A stretch of 64,000 nt of DNA, taken from positions 31,514 through 95,513 of the forward strand of contig JANQMX010000037.1 of assembly GCA_028279885.1 (NCBI GenBank). Direction: 5' to 3'. The first letter of the stretch is position 1; every line of letters starts with the position of its first letter. Shown in pieces: positions 8,325 through 17,102 of this stretch. Source of the DNA: Rhodovibrionaceae bacterium. Lineage in GTDB: Bacteria; Pseudomonadota; Alphaproteobacteria; Kiloniellales; DSM-21159. A program made the translations under genes and the position numbers. Under the pieces are notes generated by a model. That model did no database searches. It was not told the origin of the DNA and saw only the letters and a list, made by a program, of their open reading frames with translations.

Positions 8325-10375
8325 GACTTGGGCTCGCTGTCCTCGTCTTCTGCCGCGGCGACTTCTTTCAGGTAGTCGGCTGTGGTGCGCGGGACCGGGC
8401 GTTCGCCGGCCTTGAAGGGCGCGCTGTCGTCTTCGAACTGCACGATCACGCGGCAGTCGTCGCACATCATGATGCGTTCCACGGCGCTGCGGTCGCCGAA
8501 CATCCAGTGCTTGCCGGCCAACTGCTCGCTGATTCGATCGATGGTCTGCTTGACCCCGAACGGCTTGCCGCAGCGGATGCAGTTGAACGGCAGAGCCTCG
8601 TTAAGCATCTCCGCGCCGCGCAGGCTGTCGGTGAAGTTGAGACGGGGTTTCAGGGTAATCACGCTCTCGGGGCAGGTGACCTTGCAGAGGCCACACTGCA
8701 CGCAGGCCTCTTCGTTGAATCCGAGCCAGGGCCGCTCTTCCTTGTCCAGCAGCGCATTGGCCGGGCAGGCCGATACGCAGGCCAGGCAGAGCGTACAGCC
8801 GTCGGTATCGACCTCGATCGTGCCGAAGGGGGCGCCTTCCGGCAGCGGCAGGAACTCCACCGGGTTCGGTGCGTTGCGATGTAACTGGTCGAGCGCCAGG
8901 CGCATTTTGCTGCGCTTGCCGCCGATGGGCAGGAAGCTGCCGAGGGGCATGGCGCCGCGGTCGGGCAGGCCATAGAGCTTGCCTTCCACGGCGTCCGGGT
9001 CCTGGTCCTCGATGATCTCGAGCCGGCCGCCGCCATAGCCCAGCCCCTCCAGCACGGTCTCCAGGAGGGCAAGCTGGCTGGCGAGGCCGGCAAGCTCGCC
9101 CGACTTGTCCGGCCCGACCAGCACGACAAGCTGGCTGGCGCCATAGGCGAAAGCGCAGGCCAGGAAATCGAAGCCGATCTGGGTCACCTCGTTGACCGCG
9201 AAGGGCAGCACGCGGGCCGGCAGGCCGTCTCCGCCCCGTGCCATCAGCGAGATCATCTCCTCGCCGTGGCGTTCGTCGTGGACCAGCAGAGCCGGACGCT
9301 CGCCGCCGGTGCCGTGATAGGCGGCGAGCAGGGTGCGCAGGCGCTCGAAGAGCGAGTCGCCGGCAGGAAGCTGGTAGGTCGCCGCACCGGTCGGGCAGAC
9401 GCTGGCGCACATGCCGCAGCCGCCGCAGATGTGCGGGTCAATCTCCACCGTGTCGCCGGCCGAGGTGATGGCGCCGACCGGGCAGACGTCGAGGCAGCGG
9501 GTGCAGCCCGTCTTCTTGCTGCGGCCGTGGGCGCAGATGTCGGGATCGTAGTTGACGTAACGCGGCTTCTCGAACTCGCCGACCAGGTCGCCGATCTCGA
9601 ACAGGCACTTCTGAACCTCGGCGGGATTGCCTGGGTCAGGCCGGAAATAGCCGTCGCGCCGCTCGTGCGCCGGAAACAGCGGTGCATCCCCGGTCAGGTC
9701 CAGGATGAGGTCGCACTCGCTGAAGGCATTGTTCTGCGGCGGCTCGTAGGCCAGGACCAGCTTGGAGGAGGGCAGGGCCGGCGCGTAGCCGTCGACGTTG
9801 ATCCCGAAGGCGCCGAGATGACCCTTTGCGCTGGTGATACGGCCGCGGAAGATCGGCACATCGATAACCCTAGGGGCCAGCACCTCGTCGCGGCCACTCA
9901 GCAGGATGGTGACGTCGAGGCGGCTCTTCAGTTGGCGCGCCGCCTCGATGGCGTTTTCGTCGTGGCCGTAGACGAGGCAGATGCCTTTGGACTCGAAGGC
10001 GACCGCTGGCGTTGGCTCGATGGCCAGCGAGGCCTCGGCGAGAAGCGCGGCGATCTTTGGCCCGGCGGCCTCCGCCTCGCGCGACCAGCCGGCCTTCTCC
10101 CGGATGTTGGCGAAGGCGATGTCCCGCGCGCTGCCGGTTTCGTCTGCGACCTCGGCGAAGAGCGGCGCTTCCTGGGTACAGGCGACGACAAGGCCGCCGT
10201 CCCCTCCCAGCATAGTCTCGTAGTTGCCGAGTTGTGCGCGGCAGAGCTGCGTCCCGACTTGAAGGTCATCGCCCTCGCCGCCGGCCTTGCGACAGAACGC
10301 CGACAGCGCGCCGCCCTCGAGCGGCATGCTCTTTTCACAGTCGCAGACGAGTATTTGCTTGCCTTTGATCTCCAT
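8321..10375 (-). CDS. Multi-cluster 4Fe-4S ferredoxin-type protein
   Basis: This 684-residue cytoplasmic protein carries four ferredoxin-like cysteine clusters. One pair lies around residues 290-350 (CAHGRSKKTGC and CTRCLDVCP, then CGGCGMCASVCP). A second pair lies around 530-590 (CTLCLACVSACP and CVQCGLCKVTCP). Further pairs CIRC and CDDC near the C-terminus may bind metal. The N-terminal half has VYGHDENAIEAARQL and resembles electron-transfer proteins of the HdrA neighbourhood, but I see no full flavin-binding fold. Genes of this type often sit near formate dehydrogenase accessory genes, as here with fdhD and moaA. Electron transfer is likely; the partners are unknown. Confidence 0.85.
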   Translation of the reverse strand: MEIKGKQILVCDCEKSMPLEGGALSAFCRKAGGEGDDLQVGTQLCRAQLGNYETMLGGDGGLVVACTQEAPLFAEVADETGSARDIAFANIREKAGWSREAEAAGPKIAALLAEASLAIEPTPAVAFESKGICLVYGHDENAIEAARQLKSRLDVTILLSGRDEVLAPRVIDVPIFRGRITSAKGHLGAFGINVDGYAPALPSSKLVLAYEPPQNNAFSECDLILDLTGDAPLFPAHERRDGYFRPDPGNPAEVQKCLFEIGDLVGEFEKPRYVNYDPDICAHGRSKKTGCTRCLDVCPVGAITSAGDTVEIDPHICGGCGMCASVCPTGAATYQLPAGDSLFERLRTLLAAYHGTGGERPALLVHDERHGEEMISLMARGGDGLPARVLPFAVNEVTQIGFDFLACAFAYGASQLVVLVGPDKSGELAGLASQLALLETVLEGLGYGGGRLEIIEDQDPDAVEGKLYGLPDRGAMPLGSFLPIGGKRSKMRLALDQLHRNAPNPVEFLPLPEGAPFGTIEVDTDGCTLCLACVSACPANALLDKEERPWLGFNEEACVQCGLCKVTCPESVITLKPRLNFTDSLRGAEMLNEALPFNCIRCGKPFGVKQTIDRISEQLAGKHWMFGDRSAVERIMMCDDCRVIVQFEDDSAPFKAGERPVPRTTADYLKEVAAAEDEDSEPKS

Positions 10376-10524
10376 TCGACCGGGCGGCTCCCTTCACCTT
10401 TTTCTTATCTGTGGACGAACATAGGGATGTGCCGTCGTCAAGAAAACCGGAGGATCATAACCTCATGATCGTTGACCCGCCTTAACCACGCGTTTGGGGC
10501 CGGCCGGTGTGTTAGGCGCGCGCC

Positions 10525-12426
10525 TTACTGCTCGAACCAGAAGGTGTCGGGCCGGTAACGGCCAAAATAAGCACCTGGCTCAAAGAGATAAGCCCCTTCC
10601 TTCGGAACATTTCTCAAGTTCTTCCGGACCGCGACCGGCTGCAGCACGCCGGCCACGAGGCCGATGGAGAAGACTTCTTCGGCGTGAATGGCGAGCATGG
10701 CATGCCAGGCCTCGCTCTGCTGCTGACTCGTTCGGGCGGTGCGCCAGGCGCGATAGTGCTCCATCAGGCTTTCGGCCGCGGGCAGGTCCGGTGCCTCGCC
10801 GCTGCGTCCGCCGCTTTCCGCGTAGCGCCCCCAGGCGGGCCAATTGTTTTGCCGCGTGCTGGTGGGCGCCAGCTCGGCCGGGCTCATGTTGCGGCTGGCG
10901 ACGCCGTTGGCCAGACCGTAGAACAGGCTCATGACGGTTTCTCCGGCCCGCACCCGCTGGCGGAAGACGCTGCGCCCCCGGCTAGTGATCAGAGTTTCGA
11001 TGCCGATATCGCCGAAGTTGCGCTGGACGATCTGCAGAACGTCCGATTCTGCAGGATCGATGTCGCCGAACTCGATGACCAAGACCATGCGCTGCCCGTT
11101 GGGCCAGAGCCGATAGCCTCTCGCGTCGCGCTGGCTCAAACCCAAGCCGTCCAGCAGGCGGTTGGCTTCGGCCGGGTCATGTGCTGCCCAGGCATAACGC
11201 TCGTCCTCGCGGTAGAGCGGGCTTTCCGGCAAGAGGCCGTTGTTCCCGCCCAGGGCTTGGCCGGCATAGACCACCTGGTTGATCTCGTCGCGATCGACCG
11301 CCAGTGACAGGGCGCGGCGTGCGTCTCGCTCGCGCAGCAGTGCGCGCCAAGCCTCATCCTTCGTGGTCAGGTTGGGGTAGAGGGCCATCTGGGCGCCGCG
11401 GCCTATGGGCCAAAGGTTGGTTTCGTAGCCGGCCTTCTGTTCCTGTCCCCGCAGGACAGGTAGGTGTTTGAAGGTCAGGCCGTGGGCTTGCAGATCGCTC
11501 TCGCCAGCCGCCGTGCGGGCCGCGATGAGCTGCGCCGCAGCCTTGGTCAGAAGCAGGCGGTCGATGTAAGGCAACTGCCGGCCCTGGCTGTCGATGCGAT
11601 GGAAGTAGGGATTGCGGACGCCGTGCCAGCGCCCGCTGGCACCGCCGCCCGATTCCAGGCGCCAAGGCTGCAGGCTCGGGCGCTCGGGATTGTTCAAGCC
11701 GTAGGGACGGTCGAGCCGCTCGAAGCGGGCGGCCCAGTTGGGCAGGCCCTCCGCCTGCGCCTCTTGCTCCAGCTCCTCGATGGGATGGTAGCGCGGGTGG
11801 TAGCGCTTGAGATAGTGGGCCGGGCGATAGATCCACGCCGGGCTGGTGGCGGCCAGAGCGGGCAGGAACTCTCGGTTCGGCTTCGTCCAGACGAAGCGCA
11901 CCTGGTCGGCTGCCGGGAAGCTGACCGCCGGTGCTTCGCCTTCGACCAGCAGGCTCCGCGGCAAGCCGCGGGGAGAAAGCTCGGGATTGTTGGCGATATC
12001 CTCCCACCAGAAGCGGAAGTCCTCGCTGGTGAAGCGTGCGCCGTCGGACCAGCGATGACCGGGCCTGAGGTGCAGGGTGAAGCGCTTCTCTTCCTCCACG
12101 TCGACACGGAGCAGGATGTCCGGCACCAGCACCAGGTCCTCGTTCCAGGTCATCAGGCGGGCATAGCCGAAGACGACGAAGGCGCGTGCATCGCGACCGC
12201 CCCGGTCCAGCATGCGCAAGGTGCCGCCGTAGGCGCCGTTCTGCCAGGTGGCGCGCTGGGGAAGGTCCTGGCGCGGTTTGGACGGCAGGCGTTCGGCAAG
12301 CGGGGGCAACTCGCCCGAGGCGACCAGCGGCTCTAGCAAGGGTGGCTCCTGAGCGATGGCGGCCGAAGCGCCGAAGCAAGAGAGCGCGACAGCAGCAAGG
12401 CCGAAGAGAACAGGGCGACAGGTCAT
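10525..12426 (-). CDS. ABC transporter substrate-binding protein, peptide/opine (family 5) type
   Basis: This is a 633-residue secreted binding protein. Its signal peptide (LFGLAAVALSCFGASAAIAQ) is followed by family 5 features such as HLRPGHRWSDGARFTSEDFRFWW and LSLAVDRDEINQVVYAGQ. It would capture peptides, opines or similar solutes in the periplasm. Its permeases are probably the pair at 14470-16370, which lie on the opposite strand beyond fdhD and a dehydrogenase. No ATP-binding subunit gene is seen nearby. It is upstream of the iron-sulfur gene on the same strand, with a gap of about 150 bases. Confidence 0.9.
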   Translation of the reverse strand: MTCRPVLFGLAAVALSCFGASAAIAQEPPLLEPLVASGELPPLAERLPSKPRQDLPQRATWQNGAYGGTLRMLDRGGRDARAFVVFGYARLMTWNEDLVLVPDILLRVDVEEEKRFTLHLRPGHRWSDGARFTSEDFRFWWEDIANNPELSPRGLPRSLLVEGEAPAVSFPAADQVRFVWTKPNREFLPALAATSPAWIYRPAHYLKRYHPRYHPIEELEQEAQAEGLPNWAARFERLDRPYGLNNPERPSLQPWRLESGGGASGRWHGVRNPYFHRIDSQGRQLPYIDRLLLTKAAAQLIAARTAAGESDLQAHGLTFKHLPVLRGQEQKAGYETNLWPIGRGAQMALYPNLTTKDEAWRALLRERDARRALSLAVDRDEINQVVYAGQALGGNNGLLPESPLYREDERYAWAAHDPAEANRLLDGLGLSQRDARGYRLWPNGQRMVLVIEFGDIDPAESDVLQIVQRNFGDIGIETLITSRGRSVFRQRVRAGETVMSLFYGLANGVASRNMSPAELAPTSTRQNNWPAWGRYAESGGRSGEAPDLPAAESLMEHYRAWRTARTSQQQSEAWHAMLAIHAEEVFSIGLVAGVLQPVAVRKNLRNVPKEGAYLFEPGAYFGRYRPDTFWFEQ

Positions 12427-12547
12427 CGGGGTCCTTTTGCGCGCTCGGCAGGTCCTGCCGGCAGGCGGCGGATTGGTTTCGTTGGCTTATTCGGCTTACA
12501 TATGGGTCTTAAGGGCAAGTGCCTAGGCAAGGAAAGCGAAGCGGAGC

Positions 12548-13519
12548 ATGGAAAACAGCCCACAGGTAGAGAAGGGTGCCAATGAGGATGTCGCGCCGCG
12601 GCGGCTGGAACGCGGGCGCGCCAAGGCAGCTGAGCCGGAAACGCTGGCTGGCTTTCTGGTTCGGCCGGACCCGGATGACCCACGGCTGACCCAGGCGGTC
12701 ACTGGGCTCGACCAGGACGGCCAGCGCGTCGAGACCTCGGTTGTGGTCGAACGGCCGCTGACCCTGTTCCTCAACGGTCAGGAAATCGTCACCATGATGA
12801 CGATCGGTGATCATCCGGAGTACTTGGCCGTCGGCTACCTGCTGAACCAGAACATGCTGCATGCCGACGACGAGATCGAGGGCGTCGACGTCGACGAGGA
12901 CCTTGAGGTCGTTGTCGTCCGCACAAAGCGGGAGACGGACTACGAGGAAAAGCTCAAGAAGAAGATCCGGACCTCCGGCTGCGCCCAAGGCACCGTCTTC
13001 GGCGACCTGATGGAAAAGTTCGAGGAGGTGTCGCTGTCCGAGGAGGCGGTGCTCAAGACCTCCTGGCTCTACACCTTGACGCGCAAGATCAACACCGCTC
13101 CGAGCCTCTATCTCAACGCCGGCGCCATCCACGGCTGTGTGCTCTGCGAGGGTGATCGGCCGTTGATCTACATGGAGGATGTCGGTCGCCACAACGCCGT
13201 TGATAAGATCGCCGGCTACATATTCCTCAAGGGCCTGTCTGCCCACGACAAGATCTTCTACACCACGGGCCGTTTGACGTCGGAGATGGTGATCAAGACG
13301 GTGCAAATGGGCATCCCCATCCTGGTTTCACGATCCGGTTTCACGGCGTGGGGCGTCGAGCTGGCGCGCCAAGCCAACCTCACCCTGATCGGCCGGGCCA
13401 AGGGCAAGCGTTTCCTGGCGCTGGCCGGGGAATCGCGTATCGTCTTCGATCAGGACCCCGGCAGCGTGGAGGACGAAGAGCGCCGTCATGGACGTAAGTC
13501 AGCCCAAAGGGACGATTGA
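12548..13519 (+). CDS. fdhD: FdhD formate dehydrogenase accessory sulfurtransferase
   Basis: FdhD carries sulfur from a cysteine desulfurase to the molybdenum cofactor of formate dehydrogenase. This 323-residue protein has FLNGQEIVTMM, the HGCVLC segment, MEDVGRHNAVDKIAGY, TTGRLTSEMV and the closing FLALAGESRIV, all family landmarks. The catalytic loop reads RTSGCAQG with a single cysteine, Cys145, where many homologues have CxxC. It is divergent from the ABC binding-protein gene across about 120 bases. The N-terminal 60 residues are longer than in E. coli FdhD. Confidence 0.9.
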   Translation: MENSPQVEKGANEDVAPRRLERGRAKAAEPETLAGFLVRPDPDDPRLTQAVTGLDQDGQRVETSVVVERPLTLFLNGQEIVTMMTIGDHPEYLAVGYLLNQNMLHADDEIEGVDVDEDLEVVVVRTKRETDYEEKLKKKIRTSGCAQGTVFGDLMEKFEEVSLSEEAVLKTSWLYTLTRKINTAPSLYLNAGAIHGCVLCEGDRPLIYMEDVGRHNAVDKIAGYIFLKGLSAHDKIFYTTGRLTSEMVIKTVQMGIPILVSRSGFTAWGVELARQANLTLIGRAKGKRFLALAGESRIVFDQDPGSVEDEERRHGRKSAQRDD

Positions 13520-13531
13520 GGCCTCCAGACG

Positions 13532-14452
13532 ATGAGTGCCGCGATCGCTACCGTTGCCGTGCTGGGCACGGGCATCATGGGGCGCCCGATGGCAGCCAAC
13601 CTGTTGAAGGCCGGCTTTGCCGTAAGGGTTTGGAACCGGTCGCGGGCGAAGGCCGAACCCCTGGGCGAGGAGGGCGCCGCGGTCTGCGAGACGCCGGCTG
13701 AGGCAGTAGCGGGGGCCGGAGCAGTCATCACGATGGTCACCGATGGCACCGCAGTGACCGATCTTCTGTTCCGGCAGGGGGCTGCAGATGCCGCTTCGCC
13801 CGGGACGATCTTCATCGATATGTCCTCCATCCAGCCTTCGTTGGCCAAGGACCATGCGGCCCGTCTCGCGTCCCGGAGGCTCGGTTCTCTCGACGCACCG
13901 GTCTCGGGTGGCGAACCCGGAGCGATCGCCGGAACGCTGGCCATCATGGTCGGCGGGGATGCGGCTGACTTCGGCCGCGCCGAACCGCTTTTCTCCGCCA
14001 TGGGTAAGGCGACCTATGTCGGGCCCTCCGGCAGCGGTCAGCTGACCAAGCTCGCCAATCAAGCCATCGTTGCGGTTACCATCCAGGCCGTGTCGGAGGG
14101 CTTGCTCCTGGCTGCCGCCGGCGGCGCCGACCCGGCGGCGGTGCGCGAAGCCATCGGCGGCGGCTTTTGCCAAAGTCGCATTCTGGAAGTGCACGGCCAA
14201 CGCATGATCGAGCGGGATTTCAATCCTGGGGGACGCTGCGCCATTCATCTCAAGGACATGAATAACGTTCTTGAGGTGGCGAGCGAGCTGAACTTGGACC
14301 TCCCATTGACCCACCAGGTGCGCGATGCGTTCGCTGCCATCGTGGATGAGATGAATGGCGCTGACTTCGACCATTCGGCTCTGCTGCTGCTCCTCGAGGC
14401 CATGAACGCCCCTGCGCGGGTCGGCGACGCGTCCGACCGCTTGCCCACTTAG
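13532..14452 (+). CDS. 3-hydroxyisobutyrate dehydrogenase family oxidoreductase
   Basis: This 306-residue beta-hydroxyacid dehydrogenase uses NAD(P). The nucleotide motif GTGIMGRPMAANLLKAGF is at the N-terminus, the substrate-binding DAPVSGGEPGA loop lies mid-protein, and GSGQLTKLANQ holds the expected catalytic lysine. Its product could be the semialdehyde of a small hydroxy acid such as 3-hydroxyisobutyrate or tartronate. It starts 12 bases after fdhD and precedes the two ABC permease genes by 17 bases. It may therefore be co-transcribed with the permeases and process the imported solute, which is inference. Confidence 0.88.
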   Translation: MSAAIATVAVLGTGIMGRPMAANLLKAGFAVRVWNRSRAKAEPLGEEGAAVCETPAEAVAGAGAVITMVTDGTAVTDLLFRQGAADAASPGTIFIDMSSIQPSLAKDHAARLASRRLGSLDAPVSGGEPGAIAGTLAIMVGGDAADFGRAEPLFSAMGKATYVGPSGSGQLTKLANQAIVAVTIQAVSEGLLLAAAGGADPAAVREAIGGGFCQSRILEVHGQRMIERDFNPGGRCAIHLKDMNNVLEVASELNLDLPLTHQVRDAFAAIVDEMNGADFDHSALLLLLEAMNAPARVGDASDRLPT

Positions 14453-14469
14453 GTCTCAAGGGCGCCCCC

Positions 14470-15414
14470 GTGCTCGCCTACCTGCTGCGCCGCCTCGCCG
14501 AATCCCTGCTCGTCCTGCTTGTCATGTCGGCGGTGATCTATGGTCTGATCGGGCTGATGCCCGGCGATCCCATCGACATCATGATCTCAGGCGACCCCAA
14601 CCTGACGACGGAGGACGCCCAGCGCCTCAAGGCGCTCTATGGCCTCGACCGGCCGCTCTATGAGCGCTACCTGGTCTGGCTCGGCAATGCCTTGCAAGGC
14701 GATTTCGGCTTTTCGCGCATCTTCGGCCAGCCGGTGCTGGACGTCCTGGTGCCGCGCCTCGGCAACACCTTGCTGCTGATGGGCCTCGCCTTCGTCCTCG
14801 CCTTCCTGCTGGCGCTGCCGGCCGGCGTGCTGGCGGCGCGCAAGCCCGGCGGCTGGCTTGACGGGACGGTCAATCTGGTCGCGTTCGCCGGCATCTCGCT
14901 GCCGCCTTTCTGGCTGGCCATTCTGCTGATCATCCTCTTCTCGATTACGCTGGGCTGGCTTCCGGCGGGTGGCATGGGCGATGGCAGTTTCGGAAGCAGC
15001 GCCCAGCATCTGATCCTGCCGGCCCTGACGCTCACTTTGGCCAGCGTCGGCGGCCACCTGCGCTATCTGCGCGCCGCTATGATCGAGGCCCTGCGCCAGG
15101 ACTATATTCGCACGGCTCGGGCGAAGGGGCTCGACGAGGTGGGGGTCGTCACCCGCCATGCCCTGCGCAACGCCATGATCCCTGTCGTGACCATTCTGGC
15201 GCTGGACTTCGGCACCTTGTTCGGCGGCGCCTTGATCACCGAGACCATGTTCGGCTGGCTCGGCATGGGCAAGACGATCTACGACGCTGTCATGGGCAAG
15301 GACTACAACCTCGCCCTGGTTGGCCTGCTGCTGGCCACCGTGACCGTGCTCTTGGCCAACCTCCTGGCCGATCTCGCCTACGCCTGGCTCGACCCGCGGG
15401 TGAGTTACCGATGA
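14470..15414 (+). CDS. ABC transporter permease, DppB/OppB type
   Basis: This 314-residue inner-membrane permease has about six hydrophobic segments. The N-terminal motif LVLLVMSAVIYGLIGLMPGDP is followed by YGLDRPLYERYLVWLGNALQGDFG, and the cytoplasmic EAA loop reads DYIRTARAKGLDEVGVVTRHALRN. It starts with GTG 14470. It overlaps the second permease gene by an ATGA, so the two subunits are made together. With the binding protein at 10525-12426 it would form a dipeptide/oligopeptide or opine importer, but no ATPase gene is adjacent. Confidence 0.9.
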   Translation: MLAYLLRRLAESLLVLLVMSAVIYGLIGLMPGDPIDIMISGDPNLTTEDAQRLKALYGLDRPLYERYLVWLGNALQGDFGFSRIFGQPVLDVLVPRLGNTLLLMGLAFVLAFLLALPAGVLAARKPGGWLDGTVNLVAFAGISLPPFWLAILLIILFSITLGWLPAGGMGDGSFGSSAQHLILPALTLTLASVGGHLRYLRAAMIEALRQDYIRTARAKGLDEVGVVTRHALRNAMIPVVTILALDFGTLFGGALITETMFGWLGMGKTIYDAVMGKDYNLALVGLLLATVTVLLANLLADLAYAWLDPRVSYR

Positions 15415-16370
15415 CGCGGGAGACGACAGGCCAGCTCGCCGCGGACGCCACAGGCGCGCTCGCACCGGCGCATTCGCCGCGCCGCATTCTGTTTCAACGC
15501 TTCCTGCGGCATCGCCTGGCGGTGGTCTCGCTCATCGTGCTTGTCGTTCTGGCGGTGGCGGCTTTGGCCGCACCCTGGATTGAGGCTGCGCTTGGGGTGG
15601 ATGCGGAGGCGGTGAATCTCTTCAACCGCATGCAGCCGCCTTCCGCGGAGCATCCCCTAGGCACCGATGAGCTGGGTCGTGACCTCCTTGTGCGACTGCT
15701 TTACGGCGGGCGGATCTCGCTGGCAGTCGGTTTGGCGGCCGCGCTCTGTGCCGCGGTCATCGGCACGACCTTGGGCCTCATCGCCGGTACCCTGGGCGGT
15801 CGCTTCGACAGCATCCTCATGCGGCTCGCGGACTCGGTTATCGCGTTGCCGCTGCTACCGCTTCTGATCGTCCTTGCTGCCGTGGACCTCAGCAAGCTCG
15901 GCCTACCCGCCGACTGGCTGCAGGACGAGAGCGTCAGCATCTACCGTATCGTCTTCCTGATCGCGCTGGTCGGTTGGACGACCACGGCCAGGTTGGTGCG
16001 CGGCGCCACCTTGAGCTTGCGGGAGCGCGAGTATGTCCGCGCGGCCGTGGCGCTCGGTGCCGGCAAGGGTCGGTTGATGTGGCGCCACATCCTCCCCAAT
16101 GCCATCTCTCCGGTGATCGTCGCCACGACCTTATCGGTCGGTAACGTCATTCTGCTGGAATCGGTGCTTTCTTTTCTGGGTCTCGGCATTCAGCCGCCGA
16201 CGCCGTCCTGGGGCAACATGCTGACTGGCGCGCAGGAGACCATTTGGTCGCAGCCTATGCTGGCGGTTTGGCCGGGGCTGCTGATTTTCATCACCGTGAT
16301 CGCCATCAACTTCCTGGGGGATGGCTTGCAGGACGCGCTGGACCCGCGGAGCGTCAACCGGCGCGGCTAG
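15411..16370 (+). CDS. ABC transporter permease, DppC/OppC type
   Basis: This 319-residue partner permease carries the DppC features: an N-terminal cytoplasmic tail, HPLGTDELGRDLLVRLLYGGR, the EAA loop REREYVRAAVALGAGKGRLM, and a last segment ending GDGLQDALDPR. It overlaps the preceding permease by four bases. The gene ends ten bases from the convergent TPR gene, with no terminator hairpin visible between them. The transport direction is inward by family. Confidence 0.9.
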   Translation: MTRETTGQLAADATGALAPAHSPRRILFQRFLRHRLAVVSLIVLVVLAVAALAAPWIEAALGVDAEAVNLFNRMQPPSAEHPLGTDELGRDLLVRLLYGGRISLAVGLAAALCAAVIGTTLGLIAGTLGGRFDSILMRLADSVIALPLLPLLIVLAAVDLSKLGLPADWLQDESVSIYRIVFLIALVGWTTTARLVRGATLSLREREYVRAAVALGAGKGRLMWRHILPNAISPVIVATTLSVGNVILLESVLSFLGLGIQPPTPSWGNMLTGAQETIWSQPMLAVWPGLLIFITVIAINFLGDGLQDALDPRSVNRRG

Positions 16371-16379
16371 TGCTGCCGC

Positions 16380-17102
16380 CTATCTCAGGCCGCGGGCCTC
16401 TTGCGCCATGACGCGCCAGTGCGCGGCGTTCTCTGGCTCCGGCGGGGTGCCAAAGAGGCCATCCTCCAGCATGATTGCCAGCACTTCCATTGCCAGAATG
16501 TGGCCGGTGTTGGCTGCGTGCGTATACCAGTCGCGGGCCCGTTTTACATCGCGCTCGGTGCCGCGGGCGATGGCGAAGTCGCGTGCCAGATCGAACATGG
16601 CTTCGGGCTGGCCCTTGAGCGCCAGGCTCATATGAAAGTCGAAGAGCTCTTCATCTCGTCCAGTAAGTTCGAAGAGCAGCTCGCTCAGCTCATAGGAGGG
16701 GCGGTGATCGGGCTTGAGTGCCAGCGCCTGCCGAAGGCTCTCCTCAGCCCGTGCAAAGCGGCGTTGTCCGGCATGGATGGCGGCGAGATCGTAATAGACC
16801 TTGGCGTCATAAGGATGACGTTCTGCCACCGCTTCAAGCTCGGCGATGGCGCGCTCCACATGAAAGGTTGCCTGGTAAGCCCAAGCGAGTCGGCGGCGCA
16901 GGGTGACGTCTTCGGGGGATGCGGCGACGGCCCGCTCGCAAGGCCCCAAGGCCTGCTGTCCTTGCGTCTCACGGCACAGAATCTCGTCTGGGCTGCTCTT
17001 GGTCAGCGTCTCCGCGCTCTCGGTCGAGCCTGCGGGGTCTTGGCTCCATAGAACAGCGCATGCAAACAACGCCAACGCTGCCATAGCCAAGTGCCGTTTC
17101 AT
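16380..17102 (-). CDS. Exported TPR/Sel1-repeat protein
   Basis: This is a 240-residue protein with an N-terminal hydrophobic segment (LAMAALALFACAVLW) acting as a signal or anchor. Tetratricopeptide repeats occupy roughly residues 60-150 (RLAWAYQATFHVERAIAELEA, then YYDLAAIHAGQRRFARAEE). A Sel1-like unit follows (ARDWYTHAANTGHILAMEVLA). Such proteins scaffold protein-protein contacts in the envelope. The start overlaps the stop of the FemAB-like gene by four bases (17099-17102), so the two are coupled. No specific role can be assigned. Confidence 0.75.
   Translation of the reverse strand: MKRHLAMAALALFACAVLWSQDPAGSTESAETLTKSSPDEILCRETQGQQALGPCERAVAASPEDVTLRRRLAWAYQATFHVERAIAELEAVAERHPYDAKVYYDLAAIHAGQRRFARAEESLRQALALKPDHRPSYELSELLFELTGRDEELFDFHMSLALKGQPEAMFDLARDFAIARGTERDVKRARDWYTHAANTGHILAMEVLAIMLEDGLFGTPPEPENAAHWRVMAQEARGLR

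Noticed and set aside
9266..10468. 400-residue plus-strand open frame opposite the iron-sulfur gene
   Set aside because: It is a shadow of the cysteine-cluster gene; no motif or ribosome site supports it.
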